DNA of 64,000 nucleotides from Gaeumannomyces sp. JS-464 (Eukaryota > Ascomycota > Sordariomycetes > Magnaporthales > Magnaporthaceae), in NCBI GenBank assembly GCA_002197995.1, contig NGZR01000001.1, positions 12,481,501-12,545,500 of the forward strand. The letters are read 5' to 3'. The notes beneath the pieces are model-generated. The model saw nothing but the letters and a program-made list of their open reading frames with translations, made no database searches and was not told where the DNA came from. Both the position numbers and the translations under genes were made by a program. Positions within the stretch are counted from its first letter, which is position 1, and the number at the start of each line of letters is the position of its first letter. Of this stretch, positions 25,201 through 37,197 are shown one piece after another.

Positions 25201-28200
25201 GGTCGGTCAAGCCACCCCTGGAGACCCTGGGTCACCGGCATTGGCCCGCTCGCAGCCAAAGCCAAACATTGGACAAGAGGGACAACCGAACAAGCCAGGC
25301 GCCGAGACGCCCAGAAGCCACTGGGGGGTTTGTGCTGTGGTGTGGGCTGTGTGTGGGCTGTGTGGTGGCACCCTTGCACCCCTCCCCTCCGTTGCCCCAT
25401 CGTCCTCCTGGCGGGCTTGCAGCTCGCCAGCCTGCGCCAAGCCAAACAAGCAAGCACCTCCCCGGGCCCGGTTGCATCACCGGCCGGGCACCCCCTGGTG
25501 ACGCGCCCTGGCGGTGTACTGGCTACACTGTCCCGCATGCAAGCAGCTGCCTTCTTGGAGGTCTCGTCTACCTCCTCGGTACCTCCCTGGCACATTACCG
25601 ACGACAATCGCGCCCAGCTCCCAGCAACAAATGCCCCATTCTCTCCCCTGCACAAGACCCCGCCGGGCCCCACGCTCCACGCCCCACACTGCCAATCCCC
25701 ACCCCTTACGGCGCAAACGCAGGCTGGCTAACCAGCTTCGGTAGGTCCCAAAGTGTGTGCTTTCCCTCCCGCAGATGGAAACCAGCCTTGCGCACCCCGT
25801 CACCTTGGCCGTTTCCACGCCAGCTTTGCTCGGGACACCCCATGGCTTTGGCTGTGGACGGCCCGGCTAAGGGTTTGCCCTGGTACTTGCTTGTCTGGGC
25901 GGATGATCCGCCCCCTGCGAGCCATTTCGATCACTGGGCAAACAGAAAAACGGGGAACTTTTACGCACAGACCTTTTCTTTCCAGCTTTCTTTTGGGCCA
26001 TTCCATTTATCGCGCACGTCCTATTTGTTACTGTTTCTTTTTCCTTTTCTTTCTTTCTTTTTTACCTTTGTCTTCTTTTTGTTTTCCTCCGTCTGTCAGA
26101 GTAAAGGTGACATTGTCGCCTACTTGATGACCGAGTTTACAGTATCCCGTCACGTGCACGTGCGTGCGCTTACCTCTTATTCATTTAGAATCACATCTTC
26201 GCACATTTGCTTTACGCAGCTAGCTGCCGGACTGGCTTGGTGGTGAGCAGAAGCTCAAAGCCAACCGCCACAACAGCTTTAAAATAATATGATCCTACAC
26301 AGGTGTACACGCCCATCCCTGCCCCCGCTCCCTCACATGTATGGACGTGTTCCGTACTCGCAACTGCGACTGGAGACGCATGTGGATATGAGGCGTGTCT
26401 ATAGAGCGGCGGTGTGCATACACTGTACAGCTATGTCGGTTTATATCACTCTGGCTGCTTGCTACCAGTGAGGGTGTGGCGTGTGTCTGTGTGGTGTAGT
26501 GTGCCTTTGTGTGTGAGTGCGAGTCTAAGTGCAAGTGTGTGCATGTGTGTGCCCGTCAATCCATCGATATCCCAAAGGGGCAATCTAAGCGACGTTGCAT
26601 AGCACACGCCGCCGATGAGGCCGGGCGGAACAGGCCTGGATATGGGGTATGAACCGTCATACGCGCATATTATGCGCCAGAAAAATGCCGAACATGGGAG
26701 AACAGAGAGCTCCAAGGTACATAAATAAGAAGAATAGGGACCAGGAGGATCGAGAAAGAACCACGAGTGCAGAAGAATATTTGTTTTACATGGACATGTC
26801 GTGTAACCACAATGTGCTGACATCTGCAGTCAGATCCCTCGTTTGTCGCGGTCTTATTGTTTTCTGCTCCCCATGTGCATGCACGGACGTCACTCGTGTG
26901 CGCGGGCCATAAGTAAGCGTGCACGGGCAATCACGGCTTCTGCTTAGACTGGGCCTTGTACATCCCGATGTGCATCTCACCATTGGTCGTCGCCGTAGTT
27001 GGGGGAGAATAGATTGACCGGTTCAAAGTGAGTACTCGGGGGTAGAGTATCGAGAACAAAGGGGGAACCATTTAAACCCCAATGGCGGCAGTCAGGCGAG
27101 AAGAAAAAAAGGGGGAAAAAAGGACCGGAATGCCCTCCGAGAAAGATGGCATAGATCTCCTTCGGCCCATGCCGTGGGCCATGGCATCGAAAATACCCTA
27201 AACCTCCCGATGAGGACCTTCTCGCCCAATGTCTACGAATCAGCCACTGGCGCTAGCAAAGACCCGATGCGTCTCAAACCTCATGCGGACATTTTGAACC
27301 GGACGCGATACGATGGCGTTGGGCTTGATTATAGACCAAGACAGCCCGGTTTGAACCCGCCATGAGGCGAACAAGGGGCTTCCGGGGCTAGCGGGCAAAG
27401 GGAGGGCCGCAGGGCGAACCTAGGACAATCACCAGAAGATTTCAGATGATGCGGCGAGCGGCACACGAACTGCAGCCCCTGCGCTGGCCGGTAGGGAAGG
27501 GTGTGTGGAAATCAAAATGCCCGAGGTGGCCGGAGGCCAATATGGTGTACTGCTATACTTCCCGAGGCGTCCAAACACGCAACCTTTTTTCCCCCTCCCC
27601 TCTCGCTTGCCCTGGATCTTCTAGGTTCTCGACTGCAACCGCTTTCCATTCTTTGCATGGATAACCACGGTGCTGCCCTGGGGCCCCTGCCATGTCGAGC
27701 CAGATTTAGCGCGGAATGGTTGCACGACGTGTCGATGGATTGGGCTGTTTTGAGATACAAGCTGTCCGAAATGGCTGTTGTTTCGGCACCATTGCGACTC
27801 GGCGCAACGGCAGTAGGTGGGAGATCAAGCAACCTCTCAAACATGACAATCACGTGATGTCGACATTTGACAACTGACGGCAATGTTGTAAAATGACGTG
27901 AATGGATCAAGTGGTGCGTCGCTGGGTATTTGTTCTATCTACCTGTTATTTATCCCCCCTCTCCCTCTCCAATGGATCTCCCTTCGTCTACCGCCTATTG
28001 CTGTTTTTATGCGACTTTTTCTCGGCCGCCAGCCTACCCGGGTAGACTGAACCCTACCGCCACACACCCCGCCGTGGCTCGGCCCAGCCGCTCGGCCTGA
28101 GGTGACCTGGACGGGTGCACACTCGTTGTGAGACGGGCGCTGTCCGACTACGTGTGACATACCCTCCAGGACAGGGCTGCACGTATGAAGCGAGGAAGGG

Positions 28201-29082
28201 TAGCGCAAATTGACATCCCTCTCAGGTATACAGCGGCTTTTGTATTCGGCGTCCTGTGTAGAGCAACTGTCGCTCCCCTGCCGAGCTAACGACTGGCATG
28301 GTTGTAGCGTTGGGGACACCCAGTTTTGTCCTCAAGGCATATAACTCGTGATCAAGGCGACACCGCGATCCGTGTTTGGGACGCGGGTAAAAGAAGGCTA
28401 GACACTTCTGCATGTAGTTGAGTGAACAAGCCCAGATGAGAAACTCGCCAGTTCCTGGTCCTGATGTCGTCGATGTAATTACCCTTTACCGCCAATAGCA
28501 CACACCTAGCCTGGCTAACAGAGCCTCCGCAACTGCTCCAAACTTTGTAAACTCAACATACATCCAACACTGAATCCGACATGCCGGTCGAACACCCGAC
28601 CCTTGTCCTGCCAATGCTGCGAGCTAGAAACGATCAGAGATGCCGATCTGGAAAAAAACGCCAGAGACTCGATCCAGTAACCACCACAAGCGCGAATGCA
28701 CATAAACCACGGTCTAAATACATCCCGAAAACCAGAGGAGAAAGAAAGAAGCAGAACTGCCATGCCTGAACAAAGGCGGTATGCAAACGTGTAGCCCTGT
28801 CCGTCGCTTTGCATCCCTGGACAATCCGTCGTGGATTGCCGGTTAAACCCCTTAAAGCCATATATGGAAACACTGCGCATGGAAAGCTGCTCTCCATCGT
28901 GCGGGAACGGGAATAACATCAAGTCAACGGCGCATGCGAACAGCTAGATATATTCGCGCTAGTAACCAAGACCTTGGGCGGAGCTAAGTCCAGCCCTCAG
29001 GAAGAGCGAGAGTGAGAGGAAGAAGTCGCGGGCGAGATAGAATATAACCCAAGAAAGAGACAACTAGAGGAAGTGGGCGGCC
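19298..29082. other. 9.8-kb stretch with no convincing gene, upstream of ssn6
   Basis: Purine-rich tracts on the + strand at about 19850-19930, 21074-21140 (with A19) and 21905-21950 read as pyrimidine-rich leaders pointing toward ssn6 and suggest a long or spliced ssn6 leader. A + strand CT-rich tract at 26030-26095 has no gene after it. TACCTAGGTA occurs at 20645-20654 and a variant at 24681. GT-rich low complexity lies at about 26465-26560. Between 24770 and 26250 several frames are open at once (up to 437 codons), but their translations are low-complexity and unlike proteins. No tRNA or transposon protein was recognised. Confidence 0.5.
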
Positions 29083-30332
29083 TCATGGTCCATGCTTTTC
29101 AGACGGCTCGTGCTCGGGCACGTAGTTGGTCTCACCCAGAAGTACGGGCGGCTGAGATGTCATTGCTGCCTGGGCGCTAGCTGGGGTTGGCTCTGCACAG
29201 TAGGTCCGGTAGCCGTGACGGCGGCAGGCTGCGGTTGCTGATGAGAAGATCCCCGGATGGCCGCGAGGCGGCGTGTGCAGTTGGCTGCATGGAGCCTCTG
29301 ATCAAGAGCTTTGAGCGCGACGGCCCGCCGCCTTTCCGCTTCCGCCCTTGCGCTTCCGGGAGCGCCACGCTGTAGGAAAGCTCCGCCATCACCCCGCGAC
29401 GCCGCAACGTCGGCTTGCGAAAAGGGGCTGCAGAGCCTCAGGGCGACCATGATGCCGAACACCTGCGCCGAGATGGCCGCGACAAAGGGCTTGACCGGCC
29501 CTGGGAAAAACTCTGCAAAGGCGAATGTTTCGCTCGCATCACCCCGCAGGGATGCCGACTGAGACGTGTCCAGGTCGGGAAATGCCGTCTTGTAGAATCG
29601 CAAGTAAGTCCAGCTGGCGAGCATCCCGAATATGGCAAGGAAGAATGAGGCGCTCGTGAGCATCGGGGTGAGCGAGAGGACGGTGACGGCGCCGACGTAT
29701 AGGATGGGGAACCTGGGTACGCGCAGGGACACAATGCCCCGGAATAAAGTCACCGTGTGGGCCGGGACAAGCTGGCTGAAGGCAACGAGGAAGGATATCT
29801 GCAGCGGGATAGTACCGCCAATGGTCGAAAGACTAGACATGACGAGGTGAGATATTAGCTAGACGAAGCCTAAAGCGCCGGGGTTTGCGCCCCCGCCCGG
29901 GAGCTGCCAGAGCTTTGGGCTCGGAGGGGGCACGAGCGAGGCGGGCAGTACGTACGTCCAGTGCTCGTTCTGGGAGAAGACGAAGAAGGCAAACATGACG
30001 GCGAAGCAGAGGAAGTTGGGGACGAGGGAGCTGATGAGGAGGAATTTGGCGAATTCCCTGGAGGACCAGGCTCTCTCCAGGTAGCGGCCGCCATTGTACA
30101 GGGTGACGGCAGCGATGGCGAAAGTGACGAGGTTAGTCTCGACCAAGGTGGTGGTCACAAAGGTCCAAGGGTAGATGAGCGACAGCTGCGGGATCAAGTT
30201 GAGGTACGGGATGACGATCTCGGAATGGGCGGACCATTGCCGGTAGCGGATCGCGGCGCTCAGGGCCGACTGCAGTACGAGCGCGATAAGCAGGGCGCGG
30301 GTGACTGGCGGGATATTTATTCGAGGCGGCAT
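29083..30332 (-). CDS. TMEM115/DUF1751 rhomboid-like Golgi membrane protein, one missing base near the C-terminus
   Basis: Two exons (29956-30332 and 29083-29832; intron 29833-29955, donor GTACGT) encode about 375 aa, close to human TMEM115 (about 350). The order of hydrophobic segments and motifs matches the rhomboid-like fold of the family (yeast YOL107W): an N-terminal TM, YPWTFVTTTLVE, NGGRYLERAW, SQLVPAHTVTLFRG and SWTYLRFYK. Family members are catalytically dead multi-pass Golgi proteins implicated in retrograde traffic. The C-terminus is a disordered Gln/Pro-rich cytosolic tail ending VPEHEPSEKHGP. One C is missing at about 29168: without it the frame stops at 29160, with it the frame reaches the tail and the total is 1,128 nt. 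Confidence 0.88.
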
Positions 30333-33300
30333 GGCGTTGGGTTTTGTGATGCTGCTGCTAAGGCTGCTGCTGCTGCTGCTGCTGCGGTGCCGAACTGAGC
30401 TCTGCGCTGGGCCGGCGGTTGCCTTCGTTGGTCGCTCCCGTCGGCAAGCAGATAGGTTGTGCTAGCGAAGCACAGCGTGTATTGGACGGGGAGCAAATGC
30501 TGCTTCGAGATGCGGCTTCGATCGCACCGCGCGCGCTTGGCCGATGTGGTCTCTGGCCTTTTTTTTTTCCTTTTTTTTTTTTTTTTTTTTCAGGGATGCT
30601 TTCAGGCACTCACAACAAGAGTCCCATCTAATGACAGCCGTGGCGGGTTGGTCACGTGATGACGCTATCCGAGGCACTTCTTGTTGGAGGCTAGAAGACC
30701 TCCAGCTGTCACGATGGAATGGTGTCCAGCCCAAGAAGTCTCAAGAGCGCAAACCATCCAGTGCATAGACCATGGCAGCCCAAATGCCAGGCTCCGCCGT
30801 CAGGCTAGTCTTCTCAATACTACATATAGTATGGAACGAATGAGTACACTTCCAACCTGCCACCTCGCGCCACCTGCTGTCTACTGTTGTTGTCATCGCC
30901 AATCCTCGGATACATTCGACGCAGTGATGTTGAAGACTGGTCTGGCACAGGACTGCAGAAGGTGCCGATATGCCACGGGCCGTCTGTAGATTACCTCTAG
31001 TGACATCCCCGCGAGGTACAGGTAGTCCTTTGAAGCTTTCGTGCCGCATTGACGACCACGTTCTGACTGACTCTCCCTTCTTCTGGCCTCCAGCCGTACC
31101 TACTGGCGTCATATTATCCGCCACACGACTTGAACGTCATTTTGCATCTCTGCCACAGCCTGTCTACACGTGCATGCCTGCTCCGTAACGCTCCTGCAAG
31201 TGATGGTGGCTTTCGCTGTGGTGGTACTGCCGCTGCGTATCGGTGCCACATCATCAACTCTGCCAAGACATGGAACCCCGAGCCGGGGCCCAGTATCAAA
31301 GCCTGAGCCTGTTGGTGGTGTGGGGAAACAAGCCCAGGCGGTCAGGAGGCGATCCATCTGAACAATCGTCGCTTGTTTGTAGCTTTTGGCCAAAGTCCAA
31401 GCATTCAGAGGGCCTTGCTTCGCTAGCGGCGCAATACTTGGTGCGCATGCATTTGTTTGCATCTGCCTCTGCGCAAGGCGCGGTAGGAGCCAGCTTCTGC
31501 TGTTGGTCGTTTTGTGCAGCACAGGAGGGAGGGCGTGGCTTGATGCTAGGTACCTGATGGTCAGCCACTGTCAGCTTTGCTATCGCCCACCTGGTTGCCC
31601 AAGCGCCTCCAAGGCAATTGGATGCTGCCTTGCATGGTGTGGGTGGAAGCCAACTGCAAGTCGTGCCATGTCGTCCCCCTGAAATGGTTTGGCGTCGGGG
31701 CTTTAATGTTGTGGGTGGAATGGCCGTGTTTTGTTCTATCGCCCCAGCAAGGGCCCCCGGCACCGTCCAGTCCTGAGACCAAGATGGCTGCGCGCCGTGG
31801 TGGATACCAGGGATGAACCATGGTTGGGCGGGTGCATCCTTGTAATCCCCACCCAGTTCGAGTGAGGGCAAAAATGGGCGATGATCTGGACCGTTTCGAC
31901 ACTGCCGCGCACGACAAAATCCTTTCCGATATCCCTCATGTACCAAGTATGTCGCTCATTTTCGTGGGAACCAGGGTCGAGCAGATATGGCGTTCGAATA
32001 ACGCCAAAATATGGGACGCCGATATCGGTTGCAATGCATCCAAGGCTTTTGGGCTGGTGCTGTCGCTGGCTTGACCACGGGTTTTGGACGTCGGGTTGTT
32101 GAAAACTGGTGCTGTTCACCAAAAGGATCCAAAGGGCCCGAAGAGTCGGCTGCCAAGGAATACAGGGTCAGGTCGGACCAGCAAGCAGTCAGGGACAGCC
32201 GGAGAAGAAAGGAGAGAAAAAAAAAAGGCCAATCCCAGACCAACGCACACCCGCGTCCCTTTATCTGTAGGTATGCATATAACACGGGCATCGGGAGGCA
32301 GAGGACCTAATGGATATTCAGGATCCGGTCATTCTTCATAGGCTGGCTCGTTGGGTTTCTCAAAAAGAGGAGAGAGGAAAAAAAGCGCAGCATGGGCGTC
32401 GGGCCTTGTTGGCGTCCCCACCTTTCCTGGTCGCAGGCACGCGATTTGGCTGTACCCCGGCTGTGTCGGTACGTGACCTATTCGCAATTTGCGGGAGATG
32501 CTTCACTCTCCTCAGTTCACGCGGGTCTCGCAGTTACCCGAACGAACCCCCCGTGCGTCGATCCGAATCATGGCTTGGTGACGGCTCTCCTGGGCATGGA
32601 AGTACCACCCACACACCAAAAGGCCCTGACGAAACCGACCAACGACCAAGGCTAAAGTGAGCATGGTTCTGCTGCATGCGATTAAGTCGGGCGGTCTGGT
32701 GCAAAGATCGATCGTGCCTGAGGTCCTCGACCAGGTGCCGCGGCCCCTCAGTCCAGGTAAGCGGCTCCTGGCACCCGCTGTGTCCTTTGGGCATCATGGG
32801 TGGATCAATGACTGGAGACTCATGTCATCTACTGGCTGTTCCCCGTCTGGCATTTTCTCCCCCGGAGACTGTGCAGCGGAGTGCCGAGTAAGGACTGCCC
32901 GTGCGTTCCAGAGCGTCCAGGAGGCCACCGTTGAGCATCCCAAAGAGCGCAAAGGTAGCCAGCCCCAGTTGTATGGATATTTGGAGAGACTAGTCCCTAC
33001 CTACCTGTATGCATGATGCACATTCCACTTTCGCCCCAAGGCTGCGGGTAGTGCTGTGGTGCACACGCGCACGAATCTGTTTTTCCACGCAGGGGAGAAA
33101 AAGATCAGTGGTTGAGACTTGGGATACTTCCAACCAAGATAATATAGTGGTAGTTCAAATCTGCCGCTCGGTGGCAATATTCTTGAGGGAAGGGGAAGAC
33201 ATCAATGGTGTGCCAGACACAATAATAGACTGGCAAGCTTGGCCTAGGGGGCGTCGAAAGGAGAGAGTCGAGCTCGAGTGGGCCGAAAGTGAGTTTGCAG

Positions 33301-34410
33301 GTGACAGGGGCAGGCAAAGTCGGGCTTAGGCTACCATTTCCTTCCTAATCCTTTTTTTTTTCTTTTTCTTCTTTTCTTTTGGAAATTTCCCTTTTTCTTC
33401 CGTCTCCCCATTATTTTCTGTCCACCATCACCGCATGACCTCGTTTGCGGGTTTGCCACCCGCTGTGGAGAGACCGATGGAACGGGCATATGTACCCGCC
33501 GCCGCACCGTCGGATTGATCGATCCAAGCGGGCGACGGGCAGCAAAGTAGAGATGGTTAAGCACTGGAACGACAACATGGAGCCTAATTTGCACATTCAA
33601 CCTTTCAGGTGCCAATCAGCCACGGATGCATTTATCGTCTTATGTGTAGTTACACCTGGAGATGGCCCTGTTTGGGGGTTTGGGGGTGGCAGCACAGATG
33701 GGCCGAACGGAAGCCAACGAGGACACGAAAAGGCGGCGGGCGGGGGTCCTGAAGGCAGGCCGGCTCAACCCAGCTCCCATATGCGCAGTTGTGCCTGGCT
33801 TTGTTGCGTGGGCGGTTGTGTGTGCGTGCGTGTGTGTGGCCGACCGGCCTGGCGGAGGCTGTCCGTCCCTACTTGGTTCGACGCAACCAGTTCCAGACCA
33901 GGGGGACCATGCCAGCCCACTTTTGGCGGGTACGGTACGTACCCGGGGCATTCGCCTTGTGCGAGCAGGCCATCCACGAAGGAGGATGGATGGATCTTCC
34001 GGAGCACGCGCGGCCAATTGGACGCCGCCTGGTCCGTGTGGGCGTTGGGCGATTGGGGTGGCCCTCGGCACCCTGGGACGAGGTGGCCCTCCCCTTGGTG
34101 GCACCCTCCCTGGCACGGTACGGGGAGGTGCCTGCTGCGCGCTGCGCCTGCACTGCTGGCGCCGCCCTGGGCTGGGCTGGCTGGGGTGGGTTGGTCCGGG
34201 CAGCGCTGGCCTGGTCCGTCGCCTAAAAACAACATCCACTTGGATTGAGTCTTAGATTTTCTTCATCATTGAATGGAATTTGCATTTCCTCCCCTTCTTT
34301 GACAAACACCGTGAATCCGCACATCCGCGACGCCCGAACAGCCCCATCCGCGCCAACGAGGAGCGCGCCTTTGCCTGAACGTCGTCGTCGAGCCATTTTG
34401 GCCAGCAACC
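30333..34410. promoter_or_regulatory. 4.1-kb divergent intergenic region between the TMEM115 and TBL1-type genes
   Basis: Immediately upstream of the TMEM115 start is a (CTG)8-like repeat at about 30363-30386, then T10 (30559-30568) and T20 (30571-30590) tracts. AGGTACCT lies at about 31549 and CCTACCTACCTG at about 32998. A CT-rich + strand tract at 33350-33415 may mark the transcription start of the gene at 34411. Frames of up to 267 codons at 33445-34250 are open on both strands and do not resemble proteins. Confidence 0.45.
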
Positions 34411-37197
34411 ATGAAGGAATTTCTCGACTCAGACAGGGTCAACTTTCTTGTTTGGAGGTACGTTTCCGCTCATCACCACCGCGACCACCGCCGCCGCCGC
34501 CTCGCATTTTCGCGTGGCCTCCTCGTACCGCCCTTGATCGGCTCGCCATTCCCATCTGCTGCGCTCAGCAGAGCCCTTGAGCTCCAGCTGACTGTCCTTG
34601 GTTATTCTCCCCCGCCTCCAGGTATCTTTTAGAAGGAAGTGAGTATCCACGTGGTGTCTTCAGTGCTCTGGCAGTAGATTTTTTTTTGGTCACTCTCTTT
34701 TTTCCCGCTTGCCTGTGCTCGGCGGGCAATGTGGGTATCGTCGGTTGCGCAGGACTGACCACAACCCGTGGCTTTTTTCCCTTTCGCCTTTTCGCCGTTT
34801 CGCCAGATTATCGAGAAACCGCTGCCAAATTCCAGAAGGAGTGGCACATCCGAGAACCTCACCGGCATTTTGATTTCGCGCAGCATGTCAAGAGCCATGC
34901 GCTGGTCTCCATCGTGAACAACGGGCTGCTTTACAATGCGCTGGAGAGGGAATTCGAAAAGTCGCAGCGGGTATGTTGATGCTCTATTTTTCCTCTCTCC
35001 CAAGTTTTGAGTTTTTCTCTTGTAATTTTTTTTTTCCCTCCTTCACTCGCTTTCCGCTCTTCGTGGTGTTTGGTGTGGCTGGGACCCGCTGCTGCACACA
35101 TCAAAATCGACTGGAAATTTCATTCCACCGAGTTTGCAAGGCTGGCAAAAGAGAAAAAAGAAAAAGAAAAAACTCCCCCAAGCCCAAGCAGAAATCGCAT
35201 CTTGAAAATCTGGCCCGTTCGGCAGGGGCACGACTGACAGTTGGGTGCAGGCACCTCAAAACACGCCGGCAACGGCCGAGGAGGTTTCACGCGGGGTGTT
35301 TGGCCCCTTGATCATCCAGTCACCCCAACAACAGCAGCAAACAACAGCAGTTTTTGACTCGGGGGCGGCAGCAGCACCGCCAGGACAGGGGCCAGAGTCT
35401 GCGGCAGCACCAGCGACAGTGGCAGACGAGGACGAGGATGCAACAGGCGACGAGGACGACGAAGTGCAGCCGACGGTGGAGGAGGCTGAAAACACGCGAA
35501 AGCGACAGCTGCAACTGGTGAATGGGTCGCCCCCGGTCAAGCGGGCGAGGCTCAGCAACGGGTGCGAAAATGGGGTGGTGACGGCTGATGTGACAGCCAT
35601 GGAAATTGACAGCGCCGAAAACAACAACAACAACCACGCCTACCCGTCGCCGCTCGAGGTGGAGCAGGCGGTACCGCCGGCGACCAGGACGTACGGCGCG
35701 GACCACGGAACGCAAGTCGACAAGGTGGACGAGCTGTCACCAGCCACCATCTTCCTGAGCATGTCGGCCGACGACGCAGCGGCGCCTGGCGCGGCGCGGC
35801 CTGCGACGCCGCCAGCAGACGGCACGCCCGCTCGAGCCCAGCACAACCCTATCGTCTTGCATTGCGAGTGGAGCCCCAGCGACCCATCTGTCTTGGCGGC
35901 TGCCGGAACCGATGCGCTAGCCCGCATTTGGACAATCTCGCGTCCAGCCGCCCCTGGCCCCGTCGCCGGCCACGTGACGGCCGAGCGCAACCAGCCGTTC
36001 GAGAGCATCATGGAGGACGATGTGCTTCCCAACGCCTCTGTCACGGCCATGGCCTGGAACTGGGACGGTACCGCCATCGCAATCGCGACCGATTCGGGCA
36101 ACAAGGCCCGCATCAGCATCTGGGCTGCCGACGGTGCCCAGCTGCAGCGCTTCGACGTCGCCGAGCCACCCATTATCAAACTTAAGTGGAACCCCAACAA
36201 CTCGTCTATCCTTGCCATCGCTCCAGACAACGACGGCGCCCTCGTCACCGTCTTTGACTCGCTGGCCTCCAACACTGTTTCCTACAGCCTCGCCACCCAC
36301 GACATCGATGCGAATCCGCTTGACGCCGCCTGGATCAGTGAGAACGAGTTCCTGCTCTGCGGCGGCAAGGTGCTCGAGTCGTTCCAGTGCAGCAAAAGGA
36401 GATTGTCTCCGCTAGAGAATTCCCTACCAAGGAAGACGATAATTTCACCCAGGTCCAGTTCGACTGGAGGTCAAAACTGGTCGCTACAGCCAGCGAGTCT
36501 GGCAAAATTGATGTAGTCTTCTCTCTCTCGGCACTCCTTCCTTCTCATTCGCTCCTCATTCTTCACCTGAGTACATGTGCTGCACTACGGGCGACGGGCT
36601 AACTAGACCTTGCGCGGCGACGACCAGCTCTGGGATGAGTCGGGCCAGCGACGCTCGATCTCGGCGCACTCGGGACCTATCACATCCCTGACGTGGCAGC
36701 CACTCAAAGCAAACCCGGCGGACGACGAGAGGCTACTGGCATCCGGTGGAGAAGACGGCATCATACATATCTGGAACGCCCGACTCCCTGAGAACAAGCC
36801 GAAATGGACCATGACGATGGACCCGCCGGTCGTGGCCCTGTCATTTACCCCTGATGGGGCCTTTATTGCTGGCGCGACAACGGACCAGATCCTCATATGG
36901 AAAGTGGGCGAGTATTCTATACCCCGGGCTAGCTGGAGCAGGAGCGCGCATCCAGGCTGGCTCAGTCAGAAGCCGGGTAGCGGCGGCTCGAGTGCCGAAG
37001 ATAGCCATTCCCTCTGCTGGGACGCAAGCGGACAGAAACTGGCATACGGAACAAACAGTCTGGTAGGTCGAACAATATTTTGGCCATGTCCTGGCACTCT
37101 GAAACCACACCCTCAACTCTCTTTTGATCTTGCAAGCCTCGTTAGCTAACCATGGACCTGTCTCATGTCAAAGGTTGCTGTGATCAACTTTAGGTGA
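34411..37197 (+). CDS. LisH-WD40 corepressor subunit, TBL1/Sif2-like, one missing base
   Basis: This is a homologue of human TBL1/TBLR1 and yeast Sif2, nuclear scaffold subunits of HDAC corepressor complexes (SMRT/NCoR, Set3C). Six exons: 34411-34457, a 17-bp microexon 34622-34638, 34807-34970, 35251-36512, 36607-37062 and 37174-37197. The first three encode the LisH and following helices (DSDRVNFLVWRYLLEGNYRE...). A Gln/acidic linker (about residues 85-170) precedes WD40 repeats recognisable at LARIWTI, ARISIWA, GGEDGIIHIWNA and DQILIWKVG, closing with VAVINFR. One base is missing at about 36394 (TTCCAGTGC), moving the end of exon 4 to another frame; with it the total is 1,971 nt, about 656 aa. 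Confidence 0.88.

Noticed and set aside
27345..27365. GGTTTGAACCCGCC, resembling a tRNA T-arm
   Set aside because: The stem does not pair and no D- or anticodon arm lies upstream.
33445..34255. Overlapping open frames of up to 267 codons on both strands
   Set aside because: Compositional effect of GC-rich DNA; no frame shows protein-like sequence or splice structure.
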